From PALSA-607 sp036501485 (lineage in GTDB: Bacteria; Actinomycetota; Actinomycetes; Acidothermales; Acidothermaceae): 36,642 nucleotides of DNA. Where the stretch lies: the NCBI GenBank assembly GCA_036501485.1, contig DASYAG010000074.1:1-36642 (forward strand). Reading direction: 5' to 3'. The notes under the pieces were generated by a model that worked only from the letters and a program-made list of their open reading frames with translations, did not search any database and was not told the DNA's origin. This document shows, in pieces, positions 8,331 through 16,171 of this stretch (position 1 is its first letter; every line of letters starts with the position of its first letter). Made by a program: the position numbers and the translations under genes.

Positions 8331-9704
8331 CTAAAACTCGAACGATTCGGTATGGATCTGCCGGCGGCGGACCCCGACGCGGTGCAACGCTTCGTGCGCA
8401 GCATCCATCATGCGTGGTGGTCCACACAGGTAGATGTCGTGAGCGGTCAACTCCGGTACAAGCGACACCAATCGACGTCCGATAAAGGGATCTGCATCCC
8501 CGCCGGGAGGTCCTACCAGGTAGACGACGCGAGCGCCGCGCCAGTCCGCGATCGCGTCGAGTTCACGACGGAAGACCACATCGAGTTCGGTCGACGCGCG
8601 GTAGATCAAAGTGAGATCGCCCGGCCGCGCTGGCAACGTCTCGAACAATGCACGCAATGGCGTTACCCCGATGCCACCCGCAAGGAGCAACACTTGTCGC
8701 CGCGTTCGCCGTTGCTCGGTTAGCGCGCCATATGGCCCTTCGGCAAACACCCGAGTGCCCTTGTGCAGCGTGCGCAACGCATCAGAGTGATCGCCGAGCA
8801 CCTTGACCGTAATGCGTAACAACTTGTCGGACGGCGGAGCCGACAGCGAGTACGGATGTGACTGCCACCAACTGCCGCTGCTCAAGAACCGCCACCGGAA
8901 GAACTGGCCAGGTTCGGCGCGCAAGTCATCAAGATGATGACCTGTGACGTGTACCGAAAAGATCCCTGGCGCTTCAGGAAAGACGCCTACGACGACCATG
9001 CGGTGGCGCACCGCCGCGCGGATCGGCACGACGAACCGATACCAGAACAGCAAGGCGACGATGCCGATGTAGAGCAGACTCCACAGCACGCGCGCGCTCT
9101 GATTCGCGCTGAAGTCGAGACCGGTCGAGAACTCGTGACTGAACGAGAGTGCGACGGCGAGGTAGGTGTAAAAGTGCAAGTAGTACCAAGTCTCGTAGCG
9201 CATGTGTGCGCGTGCGATGCGCATCGACACACCGGCGACCACGATGAGCAGACCAAGCGCAGCCGTCGCCATCATGACGTCGGGGTATTGCGTCAACAGT
9301 GCACCGGTCTGCGAGATCACCGACTCGTGCGCCGAGACGGCATAGCCCCAGATGATGAGCAATGTGTGCGCGACTGCCAAGGAGATGGCGTAGCGGCCGC
9401 CCATTGCATGCCAACGGGCGAGGCGGTCTGCGCCGAGTCCGCGCTCGAGTGACGGCACTCGCGCCATGAGCAGCAGCAAGATGATGATGACGTAGCCGGC
9501 GAGCAGCCCGGTGATGCGGCCGGCGTTGGTGAGCCAGTCACCAAAGGTGTGCAGCGTCGACGGAGTGTCGTGCCACCACAACAACAAGACGAGCGCGGCG
9601 CCCGCAACCAGCGCGCCGAGCAGTACGTTCGGCGCCACGCCAGCGCGAGACGCGGCAGGCGCGGTGCGGCGGCGGATGCCGCGATCGGGAAGCACGCTGG
9701 TCAT
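8331..9704 (-). CDS. Ferric-reductase-like flavocytochrome (oxidoreductase)
   Basis: 457 residues from ATG 9704 (GAGGAT upstream). The N-terminal half has six membrane helices with histidines in SLAVAHTLLIIWGY and YYLHFYTYLAVALSFSH, candidate heme ligands of the ferric-reductase-like domain. The C-terminal half is an FNR-type module: HPYSLSAPP (FAD), GPYGALT, LLAGGIGVTPLRAL (NAD(P)H) and YLCGPPRMM, ending ESFEF as is typical. It should carry electrons from cytoplasmic NAD(P)H across the membrane. It is first in the operon with the FMN-binding protein and apbE, so the covalent FMN is the likely outer-face acceptor. The final acceptor is unknown. Confidence 0.9.
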   Translation of the reverse strand: MTSVLPDRGIRRRTAPAASRAGVAPNVLLGALVAGAALVLLLWWHDTPSTLHTFGDWLTNAGRITGLLAGYVIIILLLLMARVPSLERGLGADRLARWHAMGGRYAISLAVAHTLLIIWGYAVSAHESVISQTGALLTQYPDVMMATAALGLLIVVAGVSMRIARAHMRYETWYYLHFYTYLAVALSFSHEFSTGLDFSANQSARVLWSLLYIGIVALLFWYRFVVPIRAAVRHRMVVVGVFPEAPGIFSVHVTGHHLDDLRAEPGQFFRWRFLSSGSWWQSHPYSLSAPPSDKLLRITVKVLGDHSDALRTLHKGTRVFAEGPYGALTEQRRTRRQVLLLAGGIGVTPLRALFETLPARPGDLTLIYRASTELDVVFRRELDAIADWRGARVVYLVGPPGGDADPFIGRRLVSLVPELTAHDIYLCGPPRMMDAAHEALHRVGVRRRQIHTESFEF

Positions 9705-9755
9705 AGGTAGATCCTCACCGCTGAACCTGTGCGTTAGCTGAAGCCGCCGTGACAA

Positions 9756-9782
9756 TCTGCAGAAAGGACGGTCTGCAGAAAG
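9756..9782 (-). promoter_or_regulatory. Direct repeat upstream of the flavin operon
   Basis: TCTGCAGAAAG occurs at 9756-9766 and again at 9772-9782 (16-base period), 52-78 bases upstream of the flavocytochrome start. Each copy holds a CTGCAG palindrome. This is a possible regulator site; no regulator gene lies next to it. Confidence 0.4.
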
Positions 9783-9834
9783 CTCACTGCGATTCGGGTC
9801 TACCCATGACCACGGCCGGTGCGGGCGGAACGGT

Positions 9835-11334
9835 TCACGTCTCAGTCACGTTGCTGCGTAGCGTCGCGAGCGCACCGGCACGGGTGAGGTCGGCGAGTGC
9901 GACGGCCAGCCGGGCTCGCAGCGCGACATCGTCAGCGAGGTCGCCGAACACCTCCCCGATACCGAGCAGCCGTTCGACGATCGTTCCGGGCTCGGCCGCC
10001 TGCCCGACCACGTCGGCAATTCGCGACGCCAGTGGGTCGTCGACAACCAGCGGGCGACCTGCATCATCATGGCCGGCGGTGACGTAGCGCATCCAGGCCG
10101 CGATACCCAGCACACTCGCGGTGGGTTCGACACTCGCGGCGCGCGCGGCGCGAACTGTCGCGACGAGGCGGGGCGGGAGTTTCTGGCTACCGTCGATCGC
10201 AATCTGGGCGAGCCGGTGTCGCAGACCCGGATTCGTGAACCGCTGCAAGAGCTGCTGCTCGTAGTCATCGACGTTGAGGCTGCTCGGCGCTGACACGGTC
10301 GCCGCCGCTTCGCCCATCAGCTTGCGAATGAAGGCGGCTACGCCATCGACACCGACGAACTCCGCGATGTACTCGTAGCCCGCCAGAAGGCCAAGGTAGG
10401 CAAGCGCAGAATGCGAGCCGTTGAGCAATCGCAACTTCAACGACTCGTAGGGCGATACATCGGAAGTGAAGACTGCGCCAGCACGCTCCCACGCCGGACG
10501 CGCCGTCGCGAAGTTGTCCTCCAACACCCATTGCGAGAAAGGCTCTGTGACGACCGCGCCCTCGTCGTCCAGGCCTAGATAATCGGTGACGTCGCTGCGG
10601 TCTGCCGCAGTCGTGGCCGGCGTGATGCGATCGACAACTGTTGAAGGAAAGGAGACAAAGTCGTTCATCCACGGACGCACGGACGACTGCTCTGCGGGTG
10701 GAAGTATTGAGCAGAAGTCGTCGACGAGACCGCGCAGCGTCGCGCCGTTGCTCGTGAGGTTGTCGCAACACACGACTGTCAACGGCGAGCCGTCATGCCG
10801 CTGCCTCGCTTGCAGACCACGAACCAAAAGGCCTACAACGGTGTGCGGCGGCCGACCGGCTGCGTCGGCCTGAATCTCGACATCCCAGAAGTCGAGCCGG
10901 CGGGTCACCGGGTCGTGGCGATATCCCTTCTCGGTCACTGTCAGTGTGACGACGCGGGTCGACGGTGCAGCGAGCCGCGAGATCAATAGGTCCTGCTGCT
11001 GCGCCGCAAATAGCAGTTCGCGAATCGGCGCGAGCACGCGAAACGCGGTCGACGGCCCACGTTCGACAACCGTGTACAGCCCGTCCTGCGGGTCAAGTTC
11101 GTCAATGACCGACCGGCTGCGAAGCGACGCTGCGCTGATTCCCCACTGCGTCGTGCCCGACGTGCTCATCGCGCGCTCGGTATACACAGCTTGATGCGCC
11201 CGGTGGAAAGCGCCGAGACCGAGATGAACGATTCCGACGGTGAGCTCTCTCGGATCGATGAGCGGCCGGGCGGCAGCGGGTATTCGTGATAACTGCGCCG
11301 TACTCAACCGCGCGCCGGTAGGCACCTCAGTCAC
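9835..11334 (-). CDS. Mannitol dehydrogenase family oxidoreductase
   Basis: 499 residues, the length of the long-chain mannitol/fructuronate/tagaturonate reductase family (NAD(P)-dependent, ketose or keto-acid to polyol or aldonate). The N-terminal Rossmann segment IVHLGLGAFHRAHQAVY is typical, as are CCDNLTSNG, FPSTVVDRITPA and, in the C-terminal domain, YESLKLRLLNGSHSALAYLG with the catalytic Lys of the K-x5-N-x2-H pattern. GTG 11334 is chosen because it overlaps the iolB stop (GTGA); the open frame goes further upstream but inside iolB. Pairing with IolB suggests a deoxy-keto-gluconate or uronate substrate rather than mannitol. Confidence 0.88.
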   Translation of the reverse strand: MTEVPTGARLSTAQLSRIPAAARPLIDPRELTVGIVHLGLGAFHRAHQAVYTERAMSTSGTTQWGISAASLRSRSVIDELDPQDGLYTVVERGPSTAFRVLAPIRELLFAAQQQDLLISRLAAPSTRVVTLTVTEKGYRHDPVTRRLDFWDVEIQADAAGRPPHTVVGLLVRGLQARQRHDGSPLTVVCCDNLTSNGATLRGLVDDFCSILPPAEQSSVRPWMNDFVSFPSTVVDRITPATTAADRSDVTDYLGLDDEGAVVTEPFSQWVLEDNFATARPAWERAGAVFTSDVSPYESLKLRLLNGSHSALAYLGLLAGYEYIAEFVGVDGVAAFIRKLMGEAAATVSAPSSLNVDDYEQQLLQRFTNPGLRHRLAQIAIDGSQKLPPRLVATVRAARAASVEPTASVLGIAAWMRYVTAGHDDAGRPLVVDDPLASRIADVVGQAAEPGTIVERLLGIGEVFGDLADDVALRARLAVALADLTRAGALATLRSNVTET

Positions 11335-12134
11335 GGAGCGACGGGGCTGGCAGGCTGATTGGCCCTGCCGACGCTCTGCTGAACCCATGCATGCCGGGGG
11401 TCGAGTGCCGGCGCCATCTGCCGCCCGCGGCCAGCCATCACCCAGAGGTAATAGAACGAGTAGCCGGGCGCTCCAACGACAGGGTGGTAGCCCGACTTGA
11501 TGATGGCAACGTCGCCGTCGCGCACCACGAACACCTCGTCGGCGGGATCGCTCTTGCCGTCGTAACGCAGTTGCACGCCGAAGCCGCCGGGCGGGTCGAA
11601 CTTGAAGTAGTAGACCTCTTCGAGTTGAACCTCGTGCGGCGGATTGTCTTCGTCGTGCTTGTGCGGCGGATATGACGACCAGTTGCCCGGCGGGTTCACC
11701 GTCTCGCCCACGAGAAGACGACCCGCAGCGTGTTCGGGCCCGAGGATCGTGCGCACTTGCCGCGCCCAGTTACCGTCGCCGACGTGCACCACCCGGTGGT
11801 CGGCTGGAGTGATGATGCGAGCGTTTGCTGCGGGCTCATCAGCCAACGGCGCCGACGCAACGGCAATCGCGGCACTGCCGTCGTCCGCCTCGGTGAGCTT
11901 GACCGCCGCCCCGGGCGGTAAGTAGACAGCGTCACCTCCACCGTCGAAGACGCTGGCCCGACCACCGGCACGACCGAGCTGCGCACCGTCAACCTCGACA
12001 TCGAGCACGCCAGAAAGGATCACGACCAGAGCCTCGCCGTCAGCGACGAACTGCAGCGACTCGTCGGCTTCGAGGTCGGCGACCTCGAGCTTGATGAGAT
12101 CGGTGTCCTTGCCCGGCGTGATGAGGGTTCGCAT
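11331..12134 (-). CDS. iolB: 5-deoxy-glucuronate isomerase
   Basis: 267 residues in the IolB/KduI bicupin family. IolB converts 5-deoxy-D-glucuronate to 5-dehydro-2-deoxy-D-gluconate in myo-inositol catabolism. The diagnostic NPPGNWSSYPPHKHDED (metal-binding histidines) is present, followed by LEEVYYFKFDPPGGFG and GYHPVVGAPGYSFYYLWVMAG. ATG 12134 has GAGGAT upstream. No other inositol gene (iolC, D, E, G) is present nearby; instead it overlaps a polyol/uronate reductase gene. Function is confident from motifs; the pathway here is less certain. Confidence 0.92.
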   Translation of the reverse strand: MRTLITPGKDTDLIKLEVADLEADESLQFVADGEALVVILSGVLDVEVDGAQLGRAGGRASVFDGGGDAVYLPPGAAVKLTEADDGSAAIAVASAPLADEPAANARIITPADHRVVHVGDGNWARQVRTILGPEHAAGRLLVGETVNPPGNWSSYPPHKHDEDNPPHEVQLEEVYYFKFDPPGGFGVQLRYDGKSDPADEVFVVRDGDVAIIKSGYHPVVGAPGYSFYYLWVMAGRGRQMAPALDPRHAWVQQSVGRANQPASPVAP

Positions 12135-12168
12135 AGGGCGATCCTCTCGCAATCGACGCTGGCGAGCG

Positions 12169-12849
12169 TCAGTCGGTCACCAGCCGGTAGCCCATGCCCG
12201 GCTCGGTAATCAGATAGCGCGGCCGCGCCGGATCGGGCTCGAGCTTGCGGCGCAGCTGTGCCATGTAGACGCGCAAGTAGTTGGTCTCTGTCCCGTACGT
12301 CGGTCCCCACACATCTTGAAGCAGTTGACGTCCGCTCACGAGCCGGCCCTCGTGGCGCGCAAGCACCTCGAGCAGCTGCCACTCAGTCGGCGTCAGCCTC
12401 ACATCGCGCCCGTCCTTCAGCACCACTCGTTTGGCGCCCAGATCGATGGTGAACTCAGGCGTGACCACAACCGGCTCGTCGACTCCAGGCGCGGCGCGAC
12501 GGGTCGCCGCCCGCAGTCGGGCAAGCAGTTCATTCATGCCGAACGGCTTCGTGACGTAGTCGTCGGCGCCGGCATCAAGCGCCTGCACCTTCTGCAGTTC
12601 TTGTTCATTCGCCGACAGCACGATGATCGGAACGGTCGACCAGCCGCGGATCCCTCGGATCACGTCGGTGCCGGCCATGTCGGGCAGCCCGAGGTCGAGG
12701 ATCACGACGTCCGGCCGCTCGCGCGCCATCGCAGCAAGACCCGACGCGCCATCGGACGCGGTCGTGACCTTGTAGTCGCGGGCCGACAAGTTGATACGCA
12801 GCGCCCGTAGGATCGCCGCTTCGTCGTCGATGACGAGCACGCTCGTCAT
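12169..12849 (-). CDS. kdpE: KdpE-type response regulator
   Basis: 226 residues of the OmpR/PhoB class. The receiver has VIDDE at the start, phospho-acceptor Asp52 in VVILDLGLPD, and Lys in DDYVTKPFG. The C-terminal winged helix contains LTPTEWQLLEVLARHEG, the recognition helix region TETNYLRVYMAQLRRKLE and the closing EPGMGYRL. The sequence is of the KdpE type, which answers potassium limitation. It starts 19 bases after the sensor kinase stop. Its likely targets are the phased TTGACG repeats in front of the divergent potassium transporter gene. There is no kdpFABC in the window. Confidence 0.88.
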   Translation of the reverse strand: MTSVLVIDDEAAILRALRINLSARDYKVTTASDGASGLAAMARERPDVVILDLGLPDMAGTDVIRGIRGWSTVPIIVLSANEQELQKVQALDAGADDYVTKPFGMNELLARLRAATRRAAPGVDEPVVVTPEFTIDLGAKRVVLKDGRDVRLTPTEWQLLEVLARHEGRLVSGRQLLQDVWGPTYGTETNYLRVYMAQLRRKLEPDPARPRYLITEPGMGYRLVTD

Positions 12850-12868
12850 CGTGGCTCTGCCGGGCTTG

Positions 12869-14005
12869 TCATGGCTGATCACCGGCTACATCGGCGCTGA
12901 CCAGGCTGGTTGGCAACTCGATGCGCATCGTCAGCCCGCCGCCCGGCGTCGCGTCGGCGCTGAGCTTGCCGCCCATCGCCTCGACGAACCCCTTGGTGAC
13001 CGCGAGCCCGAGCCCGACGCCGTTACTGCTGCGCGAGTCGCCGAGCTGCTCGAAGGGCGCCACGATTCGTTCCCACTGGTCGGCCGGCACGCCAGGCCCG
13101 TGGTCAATGACGTCGATCTGGACGGCGCCGTGGGCGTTGCCGTTCTGCACAGCCCGCGCGGCAAGCGTCGGTGGCTGGTCGGGCGGTGAGTAACGCAGGG
13201 CGTTGGCCACGAGGTTGGCCAGCGCCCGCTCCAGCAGGCCCGGATCGGCCGCGAACAACGGCAGGTCTTCGGACATCTCCACCTGCAGCAAGCCACCGTC
13301 GTCCACCCCTTGGACGACCAGCGGCGCGACCTCCTCTAGCGACGTGGGCCGGACAAACAGTTGCACGGCGCCGGTCTGGAGCCGGCTCATATCGAGCAGG
13401 TTGCTGATCAAGCCGTTAAGCCGGTCGGCGCCCTCTTCGATGGTGGCGAGCAGTTCTGTCTGGTCTTGCGGCGACCACGTCACATCTGTCTGGCGCAACG
13501 TGCTGACGCTCGCCTTGACGGAGGCTAATGGGGTGCGCAGGTCGTGCCCGACGGCCGCCAGCAGGGCAGTTCGGATCCGGTTGCCCTCCGCCAACCCCTG
13601 CGCGCGGGCAGCTTCTGTCGCGAGGCCGGCAGCAAGCACGGCCCGCCGAGCGGCCAGATGCACGACGCTGCTCACAGTGACCGCCACGGCAACGAAAAGC
13701 AGCAGCGCGAGCACGTTCTGAGGGGAGCCGATCGTCCAGGTATGAACCGGCGGGGTGAAGTACCAGTTGAGCAAGAGGCTGCTGGCGATCGCCGTAGTGA
13801 CCGCCGGCACGAAGCCGCCCATCAACGTGACGCCGATGACCGCAGCCAGATAGAGCAGCAGGTCGTCGGCAAACGCAAGGTGAGATCGCACGGCCGCCAG
13901 ACAGAGGGTGAGGACAGGAAGGCCAACCGCCCCGAGCACGAATCCGCCGAGGAGTCGACGGCCGCCGATGCCTGAAGCGGCGCCGCGCGCAAGTCTCCAC
14001 GTCAC
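12869..14005 (-). CDS. Short KdpD-like sensor histidine kinase
   Basis: 378 residues from GTG 14005. Four membrane helices (about 20-125) form the KdpD membrane domain (DUF4118, with LLLNWYFTPPVHTWTI). Then come a HisKA box with phospho-acceptor His154 (VGHDLRTPLASVK) and a HATPase domain (N box NLVANALRYSPP, DHGPGVP, GVGLGLAVTKGF). Full KdpD has about 500 more residues in front, the KdpD/Usp-type cytoplasmic sensor domain. That part is absent here, and no frame fragment of it is seen upstream because the divergent transporter gene begins 141 bases away. The frame is open further back, but a longer protein would overlap that intergenic promoter. Confidence 0.86.
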   Translation of the reverse strand: MTWRLARGAASGIGGRRLLGGFVLGAVGLPVLTLCLAAVRSHLAFADDLLLYLAAVIGVTLMGGFVPAVTTAIASSLLLNWYFTPPVHTWTIGSPQNVLALLLFVAVAVTVSSVVHLAARRAVLAAGLATEAARAQGLAEGNRIRTALLAAVGHDLRTPLASVKASVSTLRQTDVTWSPQDQTELLATIEEGADRLNGLISNLLDMSRLQTGAVQLFVRPTSLEEVAPLVVQGVDDGGLLQVEMSEDLPLFAADPGLLERALANLVANALRYSPPDQPPTLAARAVQNGNAHGAVQIDVIDHGPGVPADQWERIVAPFEQLGDSRSSNGVGLGLAVTKGFVEAMGGKLSADATPGGGLTMRIELPTSLVSADVAGDQP

Positions 14006-14059
14006 GACACGAGTGTGGCCCTTCCACGACCAGATCACCCCGCAGGCAGGCTCCGCCAC

Positions 14060-14113
14060 GATCTTGACGCTTCCTTGACGGTTGCCCGATGGATCTTGAC
14101 GTCGCGCTGACGG
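14060..14113. promoter_or_regulatory. Phased direct repeats, probable KdpE operator
   Basis: Two 22-base repeats begin with GATCTTGACG (14060-14081 and 14092-14113; 17 of 22 bases equal, 32-base period). Each contains two TGACG half-sites exactly 11 bases apart (TTGACG at 14064/14075 and TTGACG/CTGACG at 14096/14107), the spacing expected for an OmpR-family dimer. An inverted copy, CGTCAAG, lies at 14137-14143. The repeats fill the gap between the kinase and the transporter gene. Confidence 0.65.
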
Positions 14114-14149
14114 CGGCTCCGGTCGTGCCCTACTAGCGTCAAGACAGTG
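14107..14149 (+). promoter_or_regulatory. Candidate promoter of the potassium transporter gene
   Basis: CTGACG (14107-14112), the last half-site of the repeats, can serve as a -35 box, with TACTAG (14131-14136) as -10 at 18-base spacing. Transcription would then begin within a few bases of the GTG at 14147, giving a nearly leaderless mRNA. No Shine-Dalgarno sequence precedes this GTG, which fits. A regulator on the repeats would overlap the -35 box, typical for activation. Confidence 0.4.
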
Positions 14150-16135
14150 ACAACATCCGTCGGCAGCGTGAAGCGACTCTTCGTCGGCCGGCCACTTCGA
14201 AGCCAGCAACTCCACGAAACGCTGCTGCCGAAATGGCTGGCGCTACCGATTTTTGCGTCGGACCCGATCTCGTCGGTGGCGTACGCGACAGAGGAGATCG
14301 TGCTCGTCCTGGCAGTTGGCGGCGGGGCAGCCGCATTGACCTATGCCAAGAACGTCGCCGCCGCGGTCGCACTGCTGCTGGTCATCGTGACGTTGTCGTA
14401 CCGGCAGATCTGCAAGGCGTATCCGAACGGCGGCGGCGCCTTCGCGGTCAGCCTCGACAACTTCGGCGAGAACGCGGCACTGACTGCGGGTAGCGCCTTA
14501 CTTGTCGACTACGTCATGACAGTCGCCGTCTCGGTGGTCTCCGGTGTCGTCGCCATCACCAGCGCATTCCCGTCGCTGCATCGACATGCCGTCGCGTTGT
14601 CGGTCGGTTTCGTGGTCTTGCTCATGGTGGCCAACCTGCGCGGCGTGAAAGAGTCCGGCCGCGCGTTCGCAGTGCCTACTTACTCGTTCATCGGTTTGAC
14701 GTTCGTCATGTTCGCGGTTGCCGCCGTCAAAGCCGCGAATGGCGACTTGCCACGCGCGTCGACGGCCTCGCAGACATTCACCCACAGTCATCTCGCTGGG
14801 CTGGCATTAATCCTGCTGACCCTGAAGGCGTTCGCTTCTGGCTGCACCGCCCTGACCGGAGTCGAAGCCATTAGCAACGGAGTGCCGTCGTTTCGCAAAC
14901 CGAAGGCGCGCAACGCTGCGAAGACTCTGACGGCAATGGGCACGCTCGCGGTAAGCATGTTCATTGGCATCACGATTCTTGCCTTGCACATCAAGGCGCA
15001 TGCTCAGCCGAGTGGCAACCCGTCGGTGATCTCCCAGATCGCCGCCGTCGTGTTCGGAAAGTCAAGCGCGCTGTTCTACCTGTACCAGGGCGCAACAGCA
15101 GGCATTCTGATCCTCGCCGCGAACACCGCCTTCAACGGGTTCCCGGTGCTGTCGTCAATTCTTGCTCAGCACAGCTACCTGCCACACCAGCTTCAAAAGC
15201 GTGGCGACAAACTCGTCTTCAGCAATGGGATCCTGCTACTCGGCGGCTTCGCGATCGCGCTGATCATTGGCTTCAACGCCAACATCGACAAGCTGATCCA
15301 GCTGTACATCATCGGCGTTTTTACCAGCTTCACCCTCAGCCAGTCAGGCATGGTCAAGCACTGGAAGAAGAAGCTTGTCGATGCACCACGAAATGAACGC
15401 AGGGGCATCCAGACGTCGCGAGTCATCAACTTCGCAGGTGCCGTAGCCACGGCTGTGGTGCTCGCGATCGTGCTCTATGCAAAGGTGCCGGACGGCGCGT
15501 GGATCGCCATCGTTGCCATGCTCCTGCTGTTCGCTGTGATGAAGGGCATCCGGCGCCACTACAGCGCGGTGAGTGAAGAACTCGCCATCGATGCGGCCGA
15601 GAACCCAACCATGCCGTCGCGCAATCACGCCGTGGTCCTGGTCTCCCGCCTGCACCTGCCCGCGTTGCGCGCGCTCGCGTACGCCAAAGCCACTCGCCCG
15701 ACCACGATCGAGGCGGTCACGATCAATGCCGACGGGGCCGAGGCGCAAACCTTGCAAGAGCAATGGCAGGCGCGCGGCATCGACGTCCCCCTTGTCTTGT
15801 TGGATTCCCCTTATCGCGAAGTGACACGTCCGTTACTCGAGTACATACGCGGACGACGGGGGCAGAGCCCGCGCGATGTCGTGACCGTCTTCATCCCCGA
15901 ATATGTCGTCGGCCACTGGTGGGAACAATTGCTGCACAACCAGAGCGCGCTGCGACTAAAGGCGCGGCTACTGTTCGAGCCCGGCGTCATGGTGACGAGC
16001 GTGCCCTGGCAGTTGCACTCGACGGATCGGTTGCGGGCACAGTCGTCAATGGAGGCAGAGTCGACGGTGGCGGGATCATCGACGGGCGCGGGATCATCGA
16101 TGGGGGCCGCAATGGCCGATCGGCCGCCGAGTTAG
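14147..16135 (+). CDS. KimA-like potassium transporter (APC/KUP superfamily)
   Basis: 662 residues with about 12 membrane helices (residues 30-470) and a cytoplasmic C-terminal domain. Segments such as FASDPISSVAYATEEI, SYRQICKAYPNGGGAF, GENAALTAGSALLVDYVMTV, LKAFASGCTALTGVEAISNG and RNAAKTL are those of Bacillus KimA (YdaO), a proton-coupled K+ importer. The last 40 residues are Ser/Gly/Ala-rich low complexity, coded by a short imperfect DNA repeat. The start is GTG 14147, or GTG 14168 just before KRLFVG. In Bacillus this gene is controlled by a c-di-AMP riboswitch; here there is no leader for one, and a KdpDE-type pair is divergent. K+ as substrate is inferred from family and context. Confidence 0.85.
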   Translation: MTTSVGSVKRLFVGRPLRSQQLHETLLPKWLALPIFASDPISSVAYATEEIVLVLAVGGGAAALTYAKNVAAAVALLLVIVTLSYRQICKAYPNGGGAFAVSLDNFGENAALTAGSALLVDYVMTVAVSVVSGVVAITSAFPSLHRHAVALSVGFVVLLMVANLRGVKESGRAFAVPTYSFIGLTFVMFAVAAVKAANGDLPRASTASQTFTHSHLAGLALILLTLKAFASGCTALTGVEAISNGVPSFRKPKARNAAKTLTAMGTLAVSMFIGITILALHIKAHAQPSGNPSVISQIAAVVFGKSSALFYLYQGATAGILILAANTAFNGFPVLSSILAQHSYLPHQLQKRGDKLVFSNGILLLGGFAIALIIGFNANIDKLIQLYIIGVFTSFTLSQSGMVKHWKKKLVDAPRNERRGIQTSRVINFAGAVATAVVLAIVLYAKVPDGAWIAIVAMLLLFAVMKGIRRHYSAVSEELAIDAAENPTMPSRNHAVVLVSRLHLPALRALAYAKATRPTTIEAVTINADGAEAQTLQEQWQARGIDVPLVLLDSPYREVTRPLLEYIRGRRGQSPRDVVTVFIPEYVVGHWWEQLLHNQSALRLKARLLFEPGVMVTSVPWQLHSTDRLRAQSSMEAESTVAGSSTGAGSSMGAAMADRPPS

Positions 16136-16171
16136 GCTCGAAACTCAGGGGCACGCACGAGGAGGCAGCTG

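Noticed and set aside
14006..14146. c-di-AMP (ydaO-type) riboswitch before the KimA-like gene
   Set aside because: The gap to the divergent kinase is only 141 bases, is filled by direct repeats and the likely promoter starts within a few bases of the GTG, leaving no leader for a riboswitch.
14006..14215. N-terminal extension of the KdpD-like kinase
   Set aside because: The extra 70 residues show no KdpD sensor motifs and would overlap the promoter and start of the divergent transporter gene.
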